Source: Tepidibacillus_B infernus (lineage in GTDB: Bacteria; Bacillota; Bacilli; Tepidibacillales; Tepidibacillaceae). Taken from it: DNA of 64,000 bases. Below the pieces are notes generated by a model that was not told where the DNA came from, searched no databases, and saw only the letters and a program-made list of their open reading frames with translations. Within the stretch, counting starts at the first letter, position 1, and each line of letters starts with the position of its first letter. The stretch spans positions 124,001 to 188,000 of the forward strand of contig NZ_JBLWFI010000001.1 of assembly GCF_048898065.1 (NCBI RefSeq). Reading direction: 5' to 3'. A program made the position numbers and the translations under genes. Positions 32,343 to 43,366 of the stretch are shown here, in pieces.

Positions 32343-35300
32343 ATGAAGTTGAAATTTATCTCTGACTTACCTTATCAACGCCAAGCTATTGATTCTGTTG
32401 TAAATATCTTTAAAGGGCAACCAGTGAAACAATCCAACTTTACGGTATCTTATGGAGAGGATGCCGGGATGATTCAGACCGATTTAGGAATTGGAAACCG
32501 ATTGGATTTAACGCCAAATGAGATTTTGAAAAATGTTCAAGAAATACAGATAAAGAATGGTTTATCAAGAAGTGAATCTTTAAATGGACTAAATTTCACA
32601 ATTGAAATGGAAACAGGTACTGGGAAAACTTACGTATATTTACGCACCATTTACGAGTTAAATAAGCATTATGGTTTTACTAAATTTGTGATTGTTGTTC
32701 CATCTGTAGCCATTCGTGAGGGAGTGTATAAATCCCTTCAAATCACGGAGCAGCATTTTAAAGAATTGTATGATCGAACACCTTTAGAGTATTTCATATA
32801 TGATTCAAGTAAACTCGACCAAGTGCGTAATTTTGCTACAGCTACTTCCATACAAATGATGATTATCAATATTGATGCTTTTCGCAAAAGTTTTGAGGAT
32901 CCTGAAAAAGAGGATAAAGCAAATGTCATTCATCGAGCTAACGATCGTTTAAATGGTTATCGCCCCATTGAGTTTATCCAACAAACCAATCCGATAGTAA
33001 TCATTGATGAGCCACAAAGTGTGGACACCACACCAAAGTCAAAGGAAGCGATTTCATCTTTGCATCCATTATGTACGCTTCGTTACTCTGCAACACACGT
33101 CGATAAATACAATATGATTTATCGATTAGATGCAGTAGATGCTTATAATGAGAAGTTGGTAAAGAAAATTGAAGTCATGTCTGTAAGATCAGAACAGTCG
33201 TTTAATCTACCTTATATTAGATTGGTAGAAGTAAAAGAAGGCAAAGCAAAAATCGAACTAGATGTAGATTCACGTGGAAAAGTAAAGCGAATGGTCAAAA
33301 CTGTTAAATATGGAGATGATTTGTACGATGTATCAGGTGAACGTGAGATATATCGAAATTATCTAGTTGAACAAATCGATTGGACAGAGGGTAATGAATC
33401 CATTGAAGTCAATGGTCATCTATTACATGTAGGGGATTCAATTGGGGACATTGATGAAGATACGATTAAACGATTCCAAATTCGCAAAACGATCGAAGAA
33501 CATCTAGATAAAGAATTACGTTTAAATCCTCGTGGAATTAAAGTATTAAGCCTATTTTTTATTGATAAGGTTGCAAACTATCGTGATTATGATAAAGAGG
33601 GGAATCCAATAAAAGGTAAGTATGCCGTTATGTTTGAAGAAGAATACAAAAAGCTTATTCAGAAGCCAAAATATCGTACATTATTCAATGATATAGATGG
33701 TGATATGGATATAGAAAAGATTCACAATGGTTATTTTGCGCAAGATAAAAAGGGAAAGTTAAAGGATACAAATGGAAACACACAAGCAGATACAGATGTA
33801 TATAGTCTGATCATGAAGGAAAAGGAACGATTGTTGAGTCTAGACGAACCCCTTCGTTTTATTTTTTCCCATTCTGCATTACGTGAAGGTTGGGATAACC
33901 CAAATGTATTCCAAATCTGTACCTTAAAAGATTCCGCTGGAACCTATGTAAGTCGTAGACAAGAGATTGGCCGTGGTCTTCGCTTAGCGGTAAATCAAAA
34001 AGGAGAACGAGTACAAGACTATCATGTGAATACATTAACGGTGATGGCCAATGAATCTTATGAAGATTTTGTGGCTAATTTACAAACTGAAATGGAAGAA
34101 CAAACGGGAATTACATTTGGAAAGATCGAGAAGCATATGTTTGCTAAGTTAGCTTATATTGACGAAACCACCGATGAACCAGTGGCTATGGGGTATGAAT
34201 TATCTGAGAGATTATATAATAGTTTGAAGTCCAACGAGTACATCGGTAAGAAAGATAAGGCCACACAAGTTCTTAAAGAAGCGATAGAAAACTATGAACT
34301 TCACCTTCCTGAAGAGTTCTCCCCTTGGAGATCGGCGATTGTGAAAGAATTGAAACACATTACAAACCGTTTACCCATTAAGGATGCTAGTAAAAAGAAA
34401 ACAGTAAAATTAAATAAAGCCATAATCGACAGTAGAGAATTCCTAGAGCTATGGGACAAAATCAAATACAAAACCGTGTTTACCATTGATTTCGATAGTA
34501 GTGAATTAATTAATAAAGCGATTGAAAGTATTCAGAAGATGGATCGAATCGAAAAAGTAAGAATTCTAAGTCGAAAAGATGGAATTTCGAAACTAGATCG
34601 TACGACCGGTATACAAGGTTCGATAGTGAGTGAACGATTTGAAGATTATGTAATGGTTCAACATCCTTTACCAGATATTATCACTGAATTGCAGAATCGC
34701 ACAAACTTAACCAGACGAACCATTGTTGAAATTTTAACGGGGAGCAAACGACTTGAAGATTTTAAGAACAATCCCCAAAAGTTCATTGAAGTCGTTACCA
34801 AAATGATTAAGCGTGAATTGAAGCTATTATTAGGGGATGGTGTGAAATATTACAAGATTGGTGATGACGCATACTATGGTGTCGAGTTGTTCCAAAATGA
34901 AGAACTATTAACGTATTTAAATGATAAAGCACTTCAAAGCGAGAAATCTCCTTTTGATCATGTCATCTATGATTCGGATGTGGAAGCAAATTTTGCGAAA
35001 CGCTTTGAAAATGATGAGAATGTAAAGGTTTATGTAAAACTACCAGGGTGGTTTAAGATTGAAACACCGATTGGAGATTATAACCCAGATTGGGCAGCTG
35101 TGATCAATAAGGATGGGGAAGAAAAACTCTATTTTGTGATAGAAACAAAAGGAACAGATGTAGAGGCTTTCCTACGGCCAGAGGAACAAGCAAAGATTAA
35201 GTATGCAAGAAAGCATTTCGAAGCAATGAATACTGACGTAATCTTTGAAGGGCCGGAAAGTGATGTTAATCAATTTATGTTGAAAGTGACTTCTAGTTAA
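32343..35300 (+). CDS. res: Type III restriction system endonuclease subunit (Res)
   Basis: The 985-residue SF2 ATPase-nuclease starts three bases after mod. Walker A is METGTGKTYVYL (about residue 85), motif II is IIDEPQSVD, then RYSATH, FSHSALREGWDNPNVFQ and RRQEIGRGLRLAV. The C-terminal PD-(D/E)xK nuclease shows PIGDYNPDWAAVI and FVIETKG, supplying Asp and ExK. All core motifs are intact, so the Mod-Res pair appears functional. Confidence 0.93.
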   Translation: MKLKFISDLPYQRQAIDSVVNIFKGQPVKQSNFTVSYGEDAGMIQTDLGIGNRLDLTPNEILKNVQEIQIKNGLSRSESLNGLNFTIEMETGTGKTYVYLRTIYELNKHYGFTKFVIVVPSVAIREGVYKSLQITEQHFKELYDRTPLEYFIYDSSKLDQVRNFATATSIQMMIINIDAFRKSFEDPEKEDKANVIHRANDRLNGYRPIEFIQQTNPIVIIDEPQSVDTTPKSKEAISSLHPLCTLRYSATHVDKYNMIYRLDAVDAYNEKLVKKIEVMSVRSEQSFNLPYIRLVEVKEGKAKIELDVDSRGKVKRMVKTVKYGDDLYDVSGEREIYRNYLVEQIDWTEGNESIEVNGHLLHVGDSIGDIDEDTIKRFQIRKTIEEHLDKELRLNPRGIKVLSLFFIDKVANYRDYDKEGNPIKGKYAVMFEEEYKKLIQKPKYRTLFNDIDGDMDIEKIHNGYFAQDKKGKLKDTNGNTQADTDVYSLIMKEKERLLSLDEPLRFIFSHSALREGWDNPNVFQICTLKDSAGTYVSRRQEIGRGLRLAVNQKGERVQDYHVNTLTVMANESYEDFVANLQTEMEEQTGITFGKIEKHMFAKLAYIDETTDEPVAMGYELSERLYNSLKSNEYIGKKDKATQVLKEAIENYELHLPEEFSPWRSAIVKELKHITNRLPIKDASKKKTVKLNKAIIDSREFLELWDKIKYKTVFTIDFDSSELINKAIESIQKMDRIEKVRILSRKDGISKLDRTTGIQGSIVSERFEDYVMVQHPLPDIITELQNRTNLTRRTIVEILTGSKRLEDFKNNPQKFIEVVTKMIKRELKLLLGDGVKYYKIGDDAYYGVELFQNEELLTYLNDKALQSEKSPFDHVIYDSDVEANFAKRFENDENVKVYVKLPGWFKIETPIGDYNPDWAAVINKDGEEKLYFVIETKGTDVEAFLRPEEQAKIKYARKHFEAMNTDVIFEGPESDVNQFMLKVTSS

Positions 35301-35338
35301 ACTGTAATCCGTAAGATAATTTTCTAGGAGGTTTCATA

Positions 35339-35560
35339 ATGGCTGAAATCAAGTACGATATCATTAAAAATGTGGGGATTCTATCAGAAAGTCCAAAAGG
35401 CTGGACGAAAGAACTCAACCTAATAAGTTGGAATAATAAAGCCCCTAAATATGATTTGCGAGATTGGTCGCCTGACCATGATAAGATGGGAAAGGGAATC
35501 ACGCTAACAAAAGAAGAATTAATGAAATTAAGAAATATATTGAACAATATGGATATTTAA
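35339..35560 (+). CDS. YdbC/PC4-like single-stranded DNA-binding protein
   Basis: The 73-residue protein matches B. subtilis YdbC in pattern (AEIKYDIIKNVGILSES, GWTKELNLISWN, YDLRDWSPDHDKMGKG), a bacterial homologue of the PC4 ssDNA-binding fold. AGGAGG precedes the ATG. It lies 38 bp after res on the same strand and is closed by a terminator. It might assist the restriction complex or simply be a neighbour. Confidence 0.88.
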   Translation: MAEIKYDIIKNVGILSESPKGWTKELNLISWNNKAPKYDLRDWSPDHDKMGKGITLTKEELMKLRNILNNMDI

Positions 35561-35568
35561 TGATTGAT

Positions 35569-35596
35569 AACCATCGGTATGTCGATGGTTATTTTT
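35569..35596 (+). terminator. Terminator of the type III operon
   Basis: AACCATCG pairs with CGATGGTT around six bases, followed by ATTTTT. Confidence 0.85.
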
Positions 35597-35687
35597 ATGC
35601 TTTCATAGATTTAATATCACTCATAATGGTATAAAATAGAACTAGAAATATTTAGAATTATCGTCAATTCTACTAATATTTCCAGAA

Positions 35688-35716
35688 ATAGTTTCATTAT
35701 AAAATAGTGAAACTAT
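35688..35716 (+). promoter_or_regulatory. Operator-like dyad over the helicase promoter
   Basis: ATAGTTTCA and TGAAACTAT are perfect 9-bp arms separated by 11 bp, with TATAAAAT between them as a -10. The GGAGG ribosome site and ATG (35732) follow directly. A repressor site is likely; its regulator is not identified. Confidence 0.5.
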
Positions 35717-35731
35717 GATTCGGAGGTATCT

Positions 35732-38700
35732 ATGGAAGCGATTATCAATGAAGAAAAAGAAATAGCGAAAAACAAGTTAATGAAGGTATTTAAGTATTTA
35801 CAATCTCTAGATCAAATTCGAAATCCAGTAAAACGCTCAATCACAGAACAATTGTGGACTCTTTGGTTACATGATTTTCCTGATCATGAGACGATCACTT
35901 TTCAAAACGGAATTGATAATGAAAGTGATATTTTCATCGTAAAAGTACGTAGACCGGAAATAACAAAATGTCCTCCACCTTCTGCTGAAATAAAAGAATG
36001 GTTAGATTCAGGATGGGAAAAACCTGAAAACATGGTTTCATTCCAAACAGAAAAAGAATTAATGGATGAAGAAGGAGAACCAATTCTTATTCAATTTGAT
36101 GAAGATGATGAAAGAGTACGTTTATCTGAGCAATGGATGAAAAAAAGAACAGAATGGGCAAAGTTAGAAATCCCTGCAAGAACAGCTATGAGGATTTATG
36201 AACGTCTATATGATCTTTACGCGAGGATTGAAAGAGAATATGAACAAGTAGAGCTTTTAGTAGGTGATGGAGTATTAACGTGGCGTACTTACAATATATT
36301 TCATCCAGTATTGCTACGAAAAGTACAACTTGATTTTGATCCGAATATCCCGGAGTTTACTATTCGCGAAACTGAACAAACGTCTGAGTTTTATACTTCG
36401 TTATTTCGTGAAATTGATGAGGTTCATCCACAAGCCGTTCGACGTATCTTAGATGATTTGGAGAATGGACATTGGGAACCATTAGACGATTTAGAAACAA
36501 CAGAGTTTTTTAAACGACTAGTGAGTCTGATTTCATCAAACGGAAAATATGTAGAAGATGACAAGAATCTAATGGATAGAACAATTCCATATATCAAACG
36601 AGATCCTGTATTTTTTCTCAGAAGAAGATCATTAGGATTTACCAGAACGTTGGAAGCGATTCTGGAAGATTTACCACAAAGAGAAGAGGTGCCAGAAGCA
36701 GTAAGTCGAATTGTGGGGATTCATCCGAAAAAAGAAGTGGAGAGCGAGGAATTTTCCTTTGTTAATTTGGATGTGAATGGGGAAGATGAACGTATTCTTC
36801 TTAGTAAAGAAGCCAATCAAGAACAACTAAAAATTGCCCTTCAACTTAAAAAGTATGGGTCTGTTTTAGTTCAGGGTCCTCCTGGAACAGGAAAGACACA
36901 TACGATTGCGAATTTAATTGGACATCTTTTATCTGAAGAGAAAAAAGTATTAGTGACAAGTCATACGGCAAAAGCTTTATCTGTATTGAGAGAAAAAGTG
37001 GTAGAACCTTTGCAATCTTTGTGTGTGAGTGTCTTAGACCATGACTCAAGTAAAGAACAACTAGCAAATTCCATCGATGAAATCAATGAACGGTTATCAC
37101 TAATAGATATTGAAGTATTGCAAAAAGAAGTGGATAAAATAGAAACGGATAGAAAAAAGATTATTAAAAAATTAAAGGAATTACGACACCAATTAACACA
37201 GACACGATTAAATGAATACCGACCCATTGTATTTGCGGGACAAGACTATGATCCTTCAAAGGCTGCAAGAAAAATCGCCAATTCAAGTGAGGATGAATGG
37301 ATACCAGGTCCTGTTAAACTTGGTGAGCCATTACCATTATCTATTGAAGAATTACAATTGCTATATGAAACAAATGAGAAACTTACAAAATTAGAAGAAG
37401 TCGAGCTGCGTATGCCGTTATCTAAGACAAGTGATTTGATGCCTCCTGATCAGTATCAAGAAATCATTAGTGAGCAGCATCAGCTACAAATGAAGAGTGT
37501 CAACGATCAAAAAGAACTATGGAATAGCGACAATCAGAGTATGGAAGCGTTACGCAAAGTGTTAATGAGTTTAGAAAAAGCAAAGAACCTGTTGAAAGAA
37601 GATGGATGGGCGTATTCGCTTTTCGATGCGGGTAAGGAAGATAATAAAAAGAAAGTCTGGCTGGAGTTTTTTAATGAGATCGAGGAAGTGTATCAGCTTT
37701 CGTTAAAAGCCAATTCATCATTTATTAAATACGGGCCACAACTTCCAGAAAACATGGAATTAAATGAGATCGTACAAACATTAGAACAGATTTTAACTTA
37801 TCTTAAGCAGAATAAAAAAATTGGATCCCTTCAATTATTATTGAAAAAAGATTGGAAACAATTGATCAATCAATCAAAGGTTGACGGAAATAAGCCAGAG
37901 AGTATCGAGCATTTTGAAGCATTATATCAACAAGTTCAGTTGAAAATTGCAAGAAATAAGTTAGTAAATCGATGGGATCGACAAGTAACATCGATCAATG
38001 GCCCAGACTCAAAATCGCTAGGAAATGAACCAGAAAAACTTGCCCGACAACATGTAATTGAAATGAAAAAGTGGTTAGAATGGTTTTCTCAAGATTGGAA
38101 AAAGTTAACGATCGACATGAATAGTATAGGATTGAAATGGGAAACAATCCTCGCCAAAACACCCAAGAAAGTTCATGTTCATGGCGATATTATTCAGTTA
38201 AAAGAAGGCATTGATTCCGCTATACAATTGATTCAATCCAGAATTAATAAGCTTAAATATAATCAGAACCAAAAATCTATCTCTATACTGAAGGAAAAGC
38301 TTGAAAAATCGTTGGAAGCATCTCCTGACTCCATGGTAACCAAGGGATTACTTCATGCAGTCGCTTCTGAAAATGTTAAAGATTATCGAAACCATTATGA
38401 ACGACTAAGAACTCTAGAGTTAAAAACAGAGATTTATCAATTAAGGACAAAGCTTTTAACTAAACTGAAATCCTTTGCTCCAGCCTGGGCTGAATCCATT
38501 AAGGAAAGAGTGGAGATTCATGGTTCGGGAAAAATTCCTGGAGATGTTGAAAAAGCATGGATATTTAGGCAATTGTATGATGAGCTTGAGTTAAGAGGTT
38601 CTACATCGATAGAAGGCTTACAAACAGAGATAACGCAACTTAGTAATCAATTGAGAATAATAACAACAACATTAATTGAGAAAAAAGCATGGCTAGGGCA

Positions 38701-40650
38701 AGCAAAAAGAACGACGAATACAGAACGTCAAGCCTTAGCCGGATGGAAAGCATTAATGAAAAAAGTAGGGAAAGGTACTGGAAAAAGAGCTCCCTACTTA
38801 TTAGCTGAGGCTCGGAAACAAATGGCTGTTGCCCAATCTGCTGTTCCTGTTTGGATTATGCCCATTAGCCGAGTGGTTGAAAGTTTTAATCCAAAAGAAA
38901 ACCAATTTGATGTTGTCATTATTGATGAAGCTAGTCAATCGGATGTCATGGCTTTAACGGCGTTATATTATGGTAAACAAGTGGTTGTCGTCGGAGATGA
39001 TGAACAGGTTAGTCCTGATGCGGTAGGGCAAAAATTAGACGTTACACAGCAGTTAATCGATACGATGCTAGACGGCATTTCAAACAAACAATTATATGAT
39101 GCCAAACGTCAGTTTATGATTTGGCTAAAACTTCTTTTGAAGGAATGGTCCAGCTTCGGGAACATTTCCGTTGCGTTGAACCCATTATTCAGTTTAGTAA
39201 TCACTTATCTTACAAAGGGGAAATAGAACCCTTACGTGACGAAAGTGAAGTGAAAATTAAACCACCTACTATAGCTTATCGCGTTGAAGGTATTAGTGAT
39301 GGTAAAGTGAACGAAGTAGAGGCGATTCATTTAGTCTCGTTACTGTTGGCTGCGAGTGAACAGAAAGAATATGAAGGAGCCACATTCGGAGTGATCTCCT
39401 TGATTGGAGAAGAACAAGCATTAAAAATCGATACACTATTACGCAAATATATTTCTCCAGTGGAATATAAGAAAAGAAAGATTCGTGTTGGCAACTCATC
39501 GCAATTTCAAGGAGATGAACGGGATGTTATTTTTCTCTCGATGGTACATGGGCCCTCAGGAGATGGCCCAATCCGTCGTCTCTCTGACCCTAATGAACGA
39601 ATGAAAAAAAGATTTAATGTTGCAGTGAGTCGTGCTAGGGACCAAGTCTGGTTGATTCATTCACTAGATCCTGAACAAGATCTAAAAGATGGTGACATAA
39701 GAAAAAGATTAATAAAACACATGCAAGATCCAAATGCTGTTGTAATTACATTAGAAAAGCAAGAAAAGAAAGCCGAATCTGAATTTGAACGTTTGGTTAT
39801 AAGAAGATTGATAAGTGCCGGTTATCATGCTACATCCCAGTGGAAAGTCGGTTCACTTCGCATCGATATTGTCGTTGAGGGAGGCGGAAAACGTCTAGCA
39901 ATAGAATGCGATGGAGATCGTTGGCACCCTCTTGAAAAATTAGAAGAGGATATGAACAGGCAAGCCATTCTTGAAAGATTAGGTTGGAAGTTTGTTCGAA
40001 TTAGGGGATCCGCATTCTTTAGAGATCCAGATAAAGCGATGATTTCTGTTTTTGAAAAACTGAAGGAACTAGAGATTCCACCAGAAGGGTTTGATCATTC
40101 TGAAATGGACCATTCTCATTATGGGGAAGAATTAAAGAATCGAATTATTCGAAGAGCAGCAGAGATAAGATATGAATGGGAACATCAAGATGAAGAAGAA
40201 ATACATTCTCTTTCTAAAAAGGGTAGTTCAACAGTACCATCTCAACAAGAGGAAAGACGGGAACAAAAAGAAGAGCCGATCCAAGAATCTTTTTTAAAGG
40301 TAGCATCCAATGAGATGATTTTGATAGAACCACAAATAATAAGTGTTAAAGAAGTGCACAGAAATACTCAACAATTAGAATTAAATCTAGACTCGAATAA
40401 AGAAAACAATTTTACTGAAGGAAAAATTGATCACATAAATTTTCAATTAGCTTCTTTTCTTGAAAAACAAGGTTTAGAAGTTATCGACAAAAGAGGTGAA
40501 GGCGGATCATTATGGGTGATTGGAAACAAAGAAAAATTAACCCCCATAATGACAGACTTGAAGGAAAAAGGTGTTCGTTTTCTTTTTTCTAAAACTGGCA
40601 GTAGTGTTACAAAAAATAGATCGGCGTGGTATACAAGTTATAAATATTGA
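35732..40650 (+). pseudogene. Large SF1 helicase with C-terminal Vsr-like (MTES_1575) nuclease, one-base frameshift
   Basis: The first frame (35732-39226) has Walker A GPPGTGKTHT near residue 382, long coiled coils, then DEASQSDV (motif II) and VVVVGDDEQVSP. At about 39109 one base is missing in CGTCAG; the second frame continues VYDLAKTSFEGMVQLREHFR, HVSR-type motif RFNVAVSRARDQVWLIHSL, and a nuclease IDIVVEGGGKRLAIECDGDRWH. Restored, the protein is about 1639 residues. The helicase-plus-nuclease order recalls single-gene defence helicases such as the DUF4011-helicase-Vsr (Hhe) type, although the N-terminus here is not DUF4011. Confidence 0.82.
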
Positions 40651-40708
40651 TTTTATTTTAAGGTCTGCTAATGCAGGCCATTTTTGTTTAATGAAAGGGA
40701 TATCACCA

Positions 40709-40740
40709 AACACCCATTCCCTGACAATAAATTGTCAAAA
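40709..40740 (+). repeat. 32-bp repeat, copy B
   Basis: This partner of 25861-25892 has the same CTGACA-N22-TAnnnT spacing (TACAAT here). The two copies bracket the 14.8-kb block holding the type III operon and the SF1 helicase. Confidence 0.5.
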
Positions 40741-40817
40741 ATCTTTGTTACAATGTATGCAAAATTTGAAGGTTTTTTTACAGATTGTATCGAATTGTGA
40801 TGGCGGAGGGGATTGGC

Positions 40818-41075
40818 TTGGAGAAACCATATCATTCAATATTTCTATTTGTATCAGAGATTGATGAAGACCGTATCCATCATATTTTCCAATACATAAA
40901 ACAAGGTATAAAGATTTATTTGTTTACTTTTGTTTCATTAGAAAACTATGAATCGAATGAAAAATGGAAATATTTACGAAAGAAGGGTTTATTTGGATGG
41001 CGGAAAGTCCCTTACCATTCAGAATATGAGATGGATGGATTGAAACAATTATTAAGATGTATAAAAACGGTATGA
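40818..41075 (+). CDS. Hypothetical protein (TTG start)
   Basis: The product is 85 residues from the TTG at 40818 with GGAGGGG upstream. MEKPYHSIFLFVSEIDED is followed by HHIFQYIKQGIKIYLFTF, an alternating beta/alpha pattern. The C-terminus runs into the IS256-like fragment in another frame, so the natural end may have been replaced. Family not recognised. Confidence 0.45.
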   Translation: MEKPYHSIFLFVSEIDEDRIHHIFQYIKQGIKIYLFTFVSLENYESNEKWKYLRKKGLFGWRKVPYHSEYEMDGLKQLLRCIKTV

Positions 41076-41203
41076 GCAATAGTGAAATCGGTAAATTTAT
41101 CGAAAGGATTCTAGGTTTTACTTACTCACCAACAACGATAAGTAATATCACTGGCCCAGTTATTGAAGATACGAGGAATCAATTTTATTTAGAATTTAAA
41201 TAA
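41039..41203 (+). pseudogene. IS256-family transposase fragment
   Basis: IETIIKMYKNGMSNSEIGKF followed by LGFTYSPTTISNITGPVIED is the DNA-binding part of IS256/Mutator transposases (MYxxGMSxxxI...YSPTTISNIT). Only about 50 residues remain; the catalytic domain is absent. Confidence 0.75.
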
Positions 41204-41816
41204 GAAGGAGAAATTTTTAGATTAAGTGAATTCATATTAATAAAAGGGAATGGATTATATAGATTACAACTATTGGTGAAAAGTTGAAGTAAGGTGGGAG
41301 ATTATGTCTGTTAATTTAAATAGTGTAAATTTCTCATATGGTGAAAAACAAAATAGATTTGAATTATCTGATTTTGATATAAATGTAATTCAAGGTTTAC
41401 TTAAAGAAATTAATCACAATAAAAAACTAGTATATTTTCTTCCAAAGACGAGTTTTTCGCCAACTTTAATTATATTACCAACTATTCTTAATTTGATTAA
41501 TGATATTTCGCAGAATAAAAAAGAAATTACTTCTACTGACGAATGGATTAAGTCTTATTTTCCTATAGGAACATACGTAAAAGTTAATTCAAGATCGCTA
41601 GCTATAATACAAGATCATATACATAATAAAAATGGAAAACTAGAAAAAATAAAGCTTGGTTTAAAAGATAATGATTCTTATGAAATGCCAATAAGTTATA
41701 TATGGAGATTACAAAAATATGAAGGGAATGCAAGAAGATTAAACCGACTGGAAGGAATAGAAAAAGGGGACAATAATGCTTTTTTTAAAAGATAAGAAAG
41801 TATAAAATTTTGATCT

Positions 41817-41850
41817 ACCACAGTCCTTGATACTGTGGTATTTTTGTTGT
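41817..41850 (+). terminator. Left-end hairpin of the IS91-type element
   Basis: TACCACAGT pairs with ACTGTGGTA, followed by TTTTTG. It could terminate drmE transcription and also serve as an element-end structure. Confidence 0.55.
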
Positions 41851-43160
41851 ATGGAGACGAACATATTAAAACGTATTTTCTTTGACCAACATCAACACTG
41901 GGAGAAATTCAAAAATAAATATGGTAAAAAGATCAGACCCATTGTTATTAAAGAAGTAGAGAAATTTCGCGATTGTGGAGACTTTAAAAAAGGATTTAAG
42001 CTTTTCGTGTGTGAAGGATGTCATGATGTTCGGAAGGTACCCCATCGCTGTAAAGGACGTTTTTGCACAACATGCTCAGTTGGGGAAAGTGAAGAATGGA
42101 GTAGGTTGTTGACAGAAGACGTTTTTCAGGTTAATCATAGGCATGTTATTTTTACAATTGATGAGGGATTGCGAGATGTATTTCTACTTCATCGACATTT
42201 ATTAAAAGATTTAATGGATAAAGCCGCAAGGCTTTTAACCGACTTCTTTCAAAAGAAAGCCAAAGTAACGCCAGGGATCATCGCAGGATTACATACTTTT
42301 GGCTCAAGGATTAACTTTAATCCACATGTTCATATGTTAGTGACTATGGGTGGGTTGACGAAAAAAGGGGAATGGAAACAATATGACTACTTGCCCTTTA
42401 CAATGCTTCGAAAACAATGGCAAACTGTTGTACTGAAACTAATACGTAAAGGATTAACAGGAAAAGAAAAGAAAAAAATACAATCCCGACTTCAAAAGGC
42501 GTTTACCGAAAATGGTGAAGGCTTCTATGTGTATGCCCCAAAACAGAAAGGGAGCATAAAAGAGCAGCTACGCTACATTGGTCGTTATATTCGTCGACCT
42601 GCAATTGGAATCAATCGGATTGAAGCATATGATGGTCAATGTGTAACTTTTAAATACCATGACAAAACAGATGGGAAAGAAAAAACAGAAACAGTCAGTG
42701 TAGAAGAATTTATTTCACGGCTCATTCGTCATATACCAGATGAGCAATTTAAAACGATTCGTCATTATGGGGTGTATTCCAGAAGAATCAAAACAATAAG
42801 CAAAAAAATACTCACTGTATGGCAAGAAAAAGCAAGAAAATGGATTGTGAAAATTAAAAAGACCTTACGTCGTCAGACGTGGAGGGAAAGAATAGTGGCA
42901 AGTGGAAGAAGAGACNNNNNNNNNNGATATGTCCTCATTGTGAAAATTATTATGAATATAAGGGTGAAGTATGCCTTGAAGATGGTATACTAGTAATAAA
43001 ATTTGCAATAGATCAAATGACAAAGAAATATTTGGAGGGAGAGATTCGTTATATCACCAGTTTCCAAACATCGGCGAAAAGGGAAAAAACGAAAGAAAGT
43101 AAACAATTTGACTCAAATAAAAAAGCAGCAAATGGTCATTTACCATTGCTTGCAGTGTGA
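41851..43160 (+). CDS. IS91 family transposase (10-base gap inside)
   Basis: The start is the ATG at 41851. The N-terminal zinc-binding region (CEGCHDV, HRCKGRFCTTC) is followed by the HUH motif NPHVHML and the Tyr-bearing YIGRYIRRPAIGINRI. The frame changes across the 10 N at 42916-42925; after them CPHCENYYEYKGEVCLEDG continues in another frame to 43160, as in full-length relatives. The apparent frameshift is therefore probably only a wrongly sized gap. Y2 transposases of this family move by rolling-circle replication. Confidence 0.85.
42916..42925. other. Assembly gap (10 N) inside the IS91-type transposase gene
   Basis: The number of missing bases is unknown. The frame differs on the two sides. 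Confidence 0.98.
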
Positions 43161-43338
43161 ATTAGTAGAAGAAATACCTTTAAGAGTTGTGCAAGATTTT
43201 GACGCAATGGATGATGGAGACCTTTCGGTTCCACCTATGTTTACTTGTGAAGAGTGTGGGGGAGAAATGTACCCTGAATATTATAAAGGGTTACAAGGTA
43301 AAGAATATCGACTAAGTGATATTAAATCACCAAAATAA
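43132..43338 (+). CDS. Small Cys-rich protein carried by the IS91-type element
   Basis: The product is 68 residues from the ATG at 43132, overlapping the transposase end by 29 bp. Two Cys pairs, HCLQC and CEECGG, could form a zinc ribbon, with VPPMFTCEECGGEMYPEYY as the conserved-looking core. It is probably a passenger or accessory gene of this element group; function unknown. Confidence 0.6.
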   Translation: MVIYHCLQCELVEEIPLRVVQDFDAMDDGDLSVPPMFTCEECGGEMYPEYYKGLQGKEYRLSDIKSPK

Positions 43339-43342
43339 AAAG

Positions 43343-43366
43343 GACCGGGCTATGCCCGGTTTTTCT
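43343..43366 (+). terminator. Right-end hairpin/terminator of the IS91-type element
   Basis: ACCGGGC pairs with GCCCGGT around TAT, followed by TTTTC. Confidence 0.75.

Noticed and set aside
26447..35300. BREX or class 1 DISARM assignment for the helicase/methylase operon
   Set aside because: There is no BrxC/PglZ or DrmD-DrmMI-type partner. Mod has the type III DPPY...GSATT order and is followed by a clear Res.
41851..43160. Frameshift in the IS91-type transposase as a real mutation
   Set aside because: The frame change falls exactly on a 10-N gap of unknown true length, and both sides match one continuous transposase.
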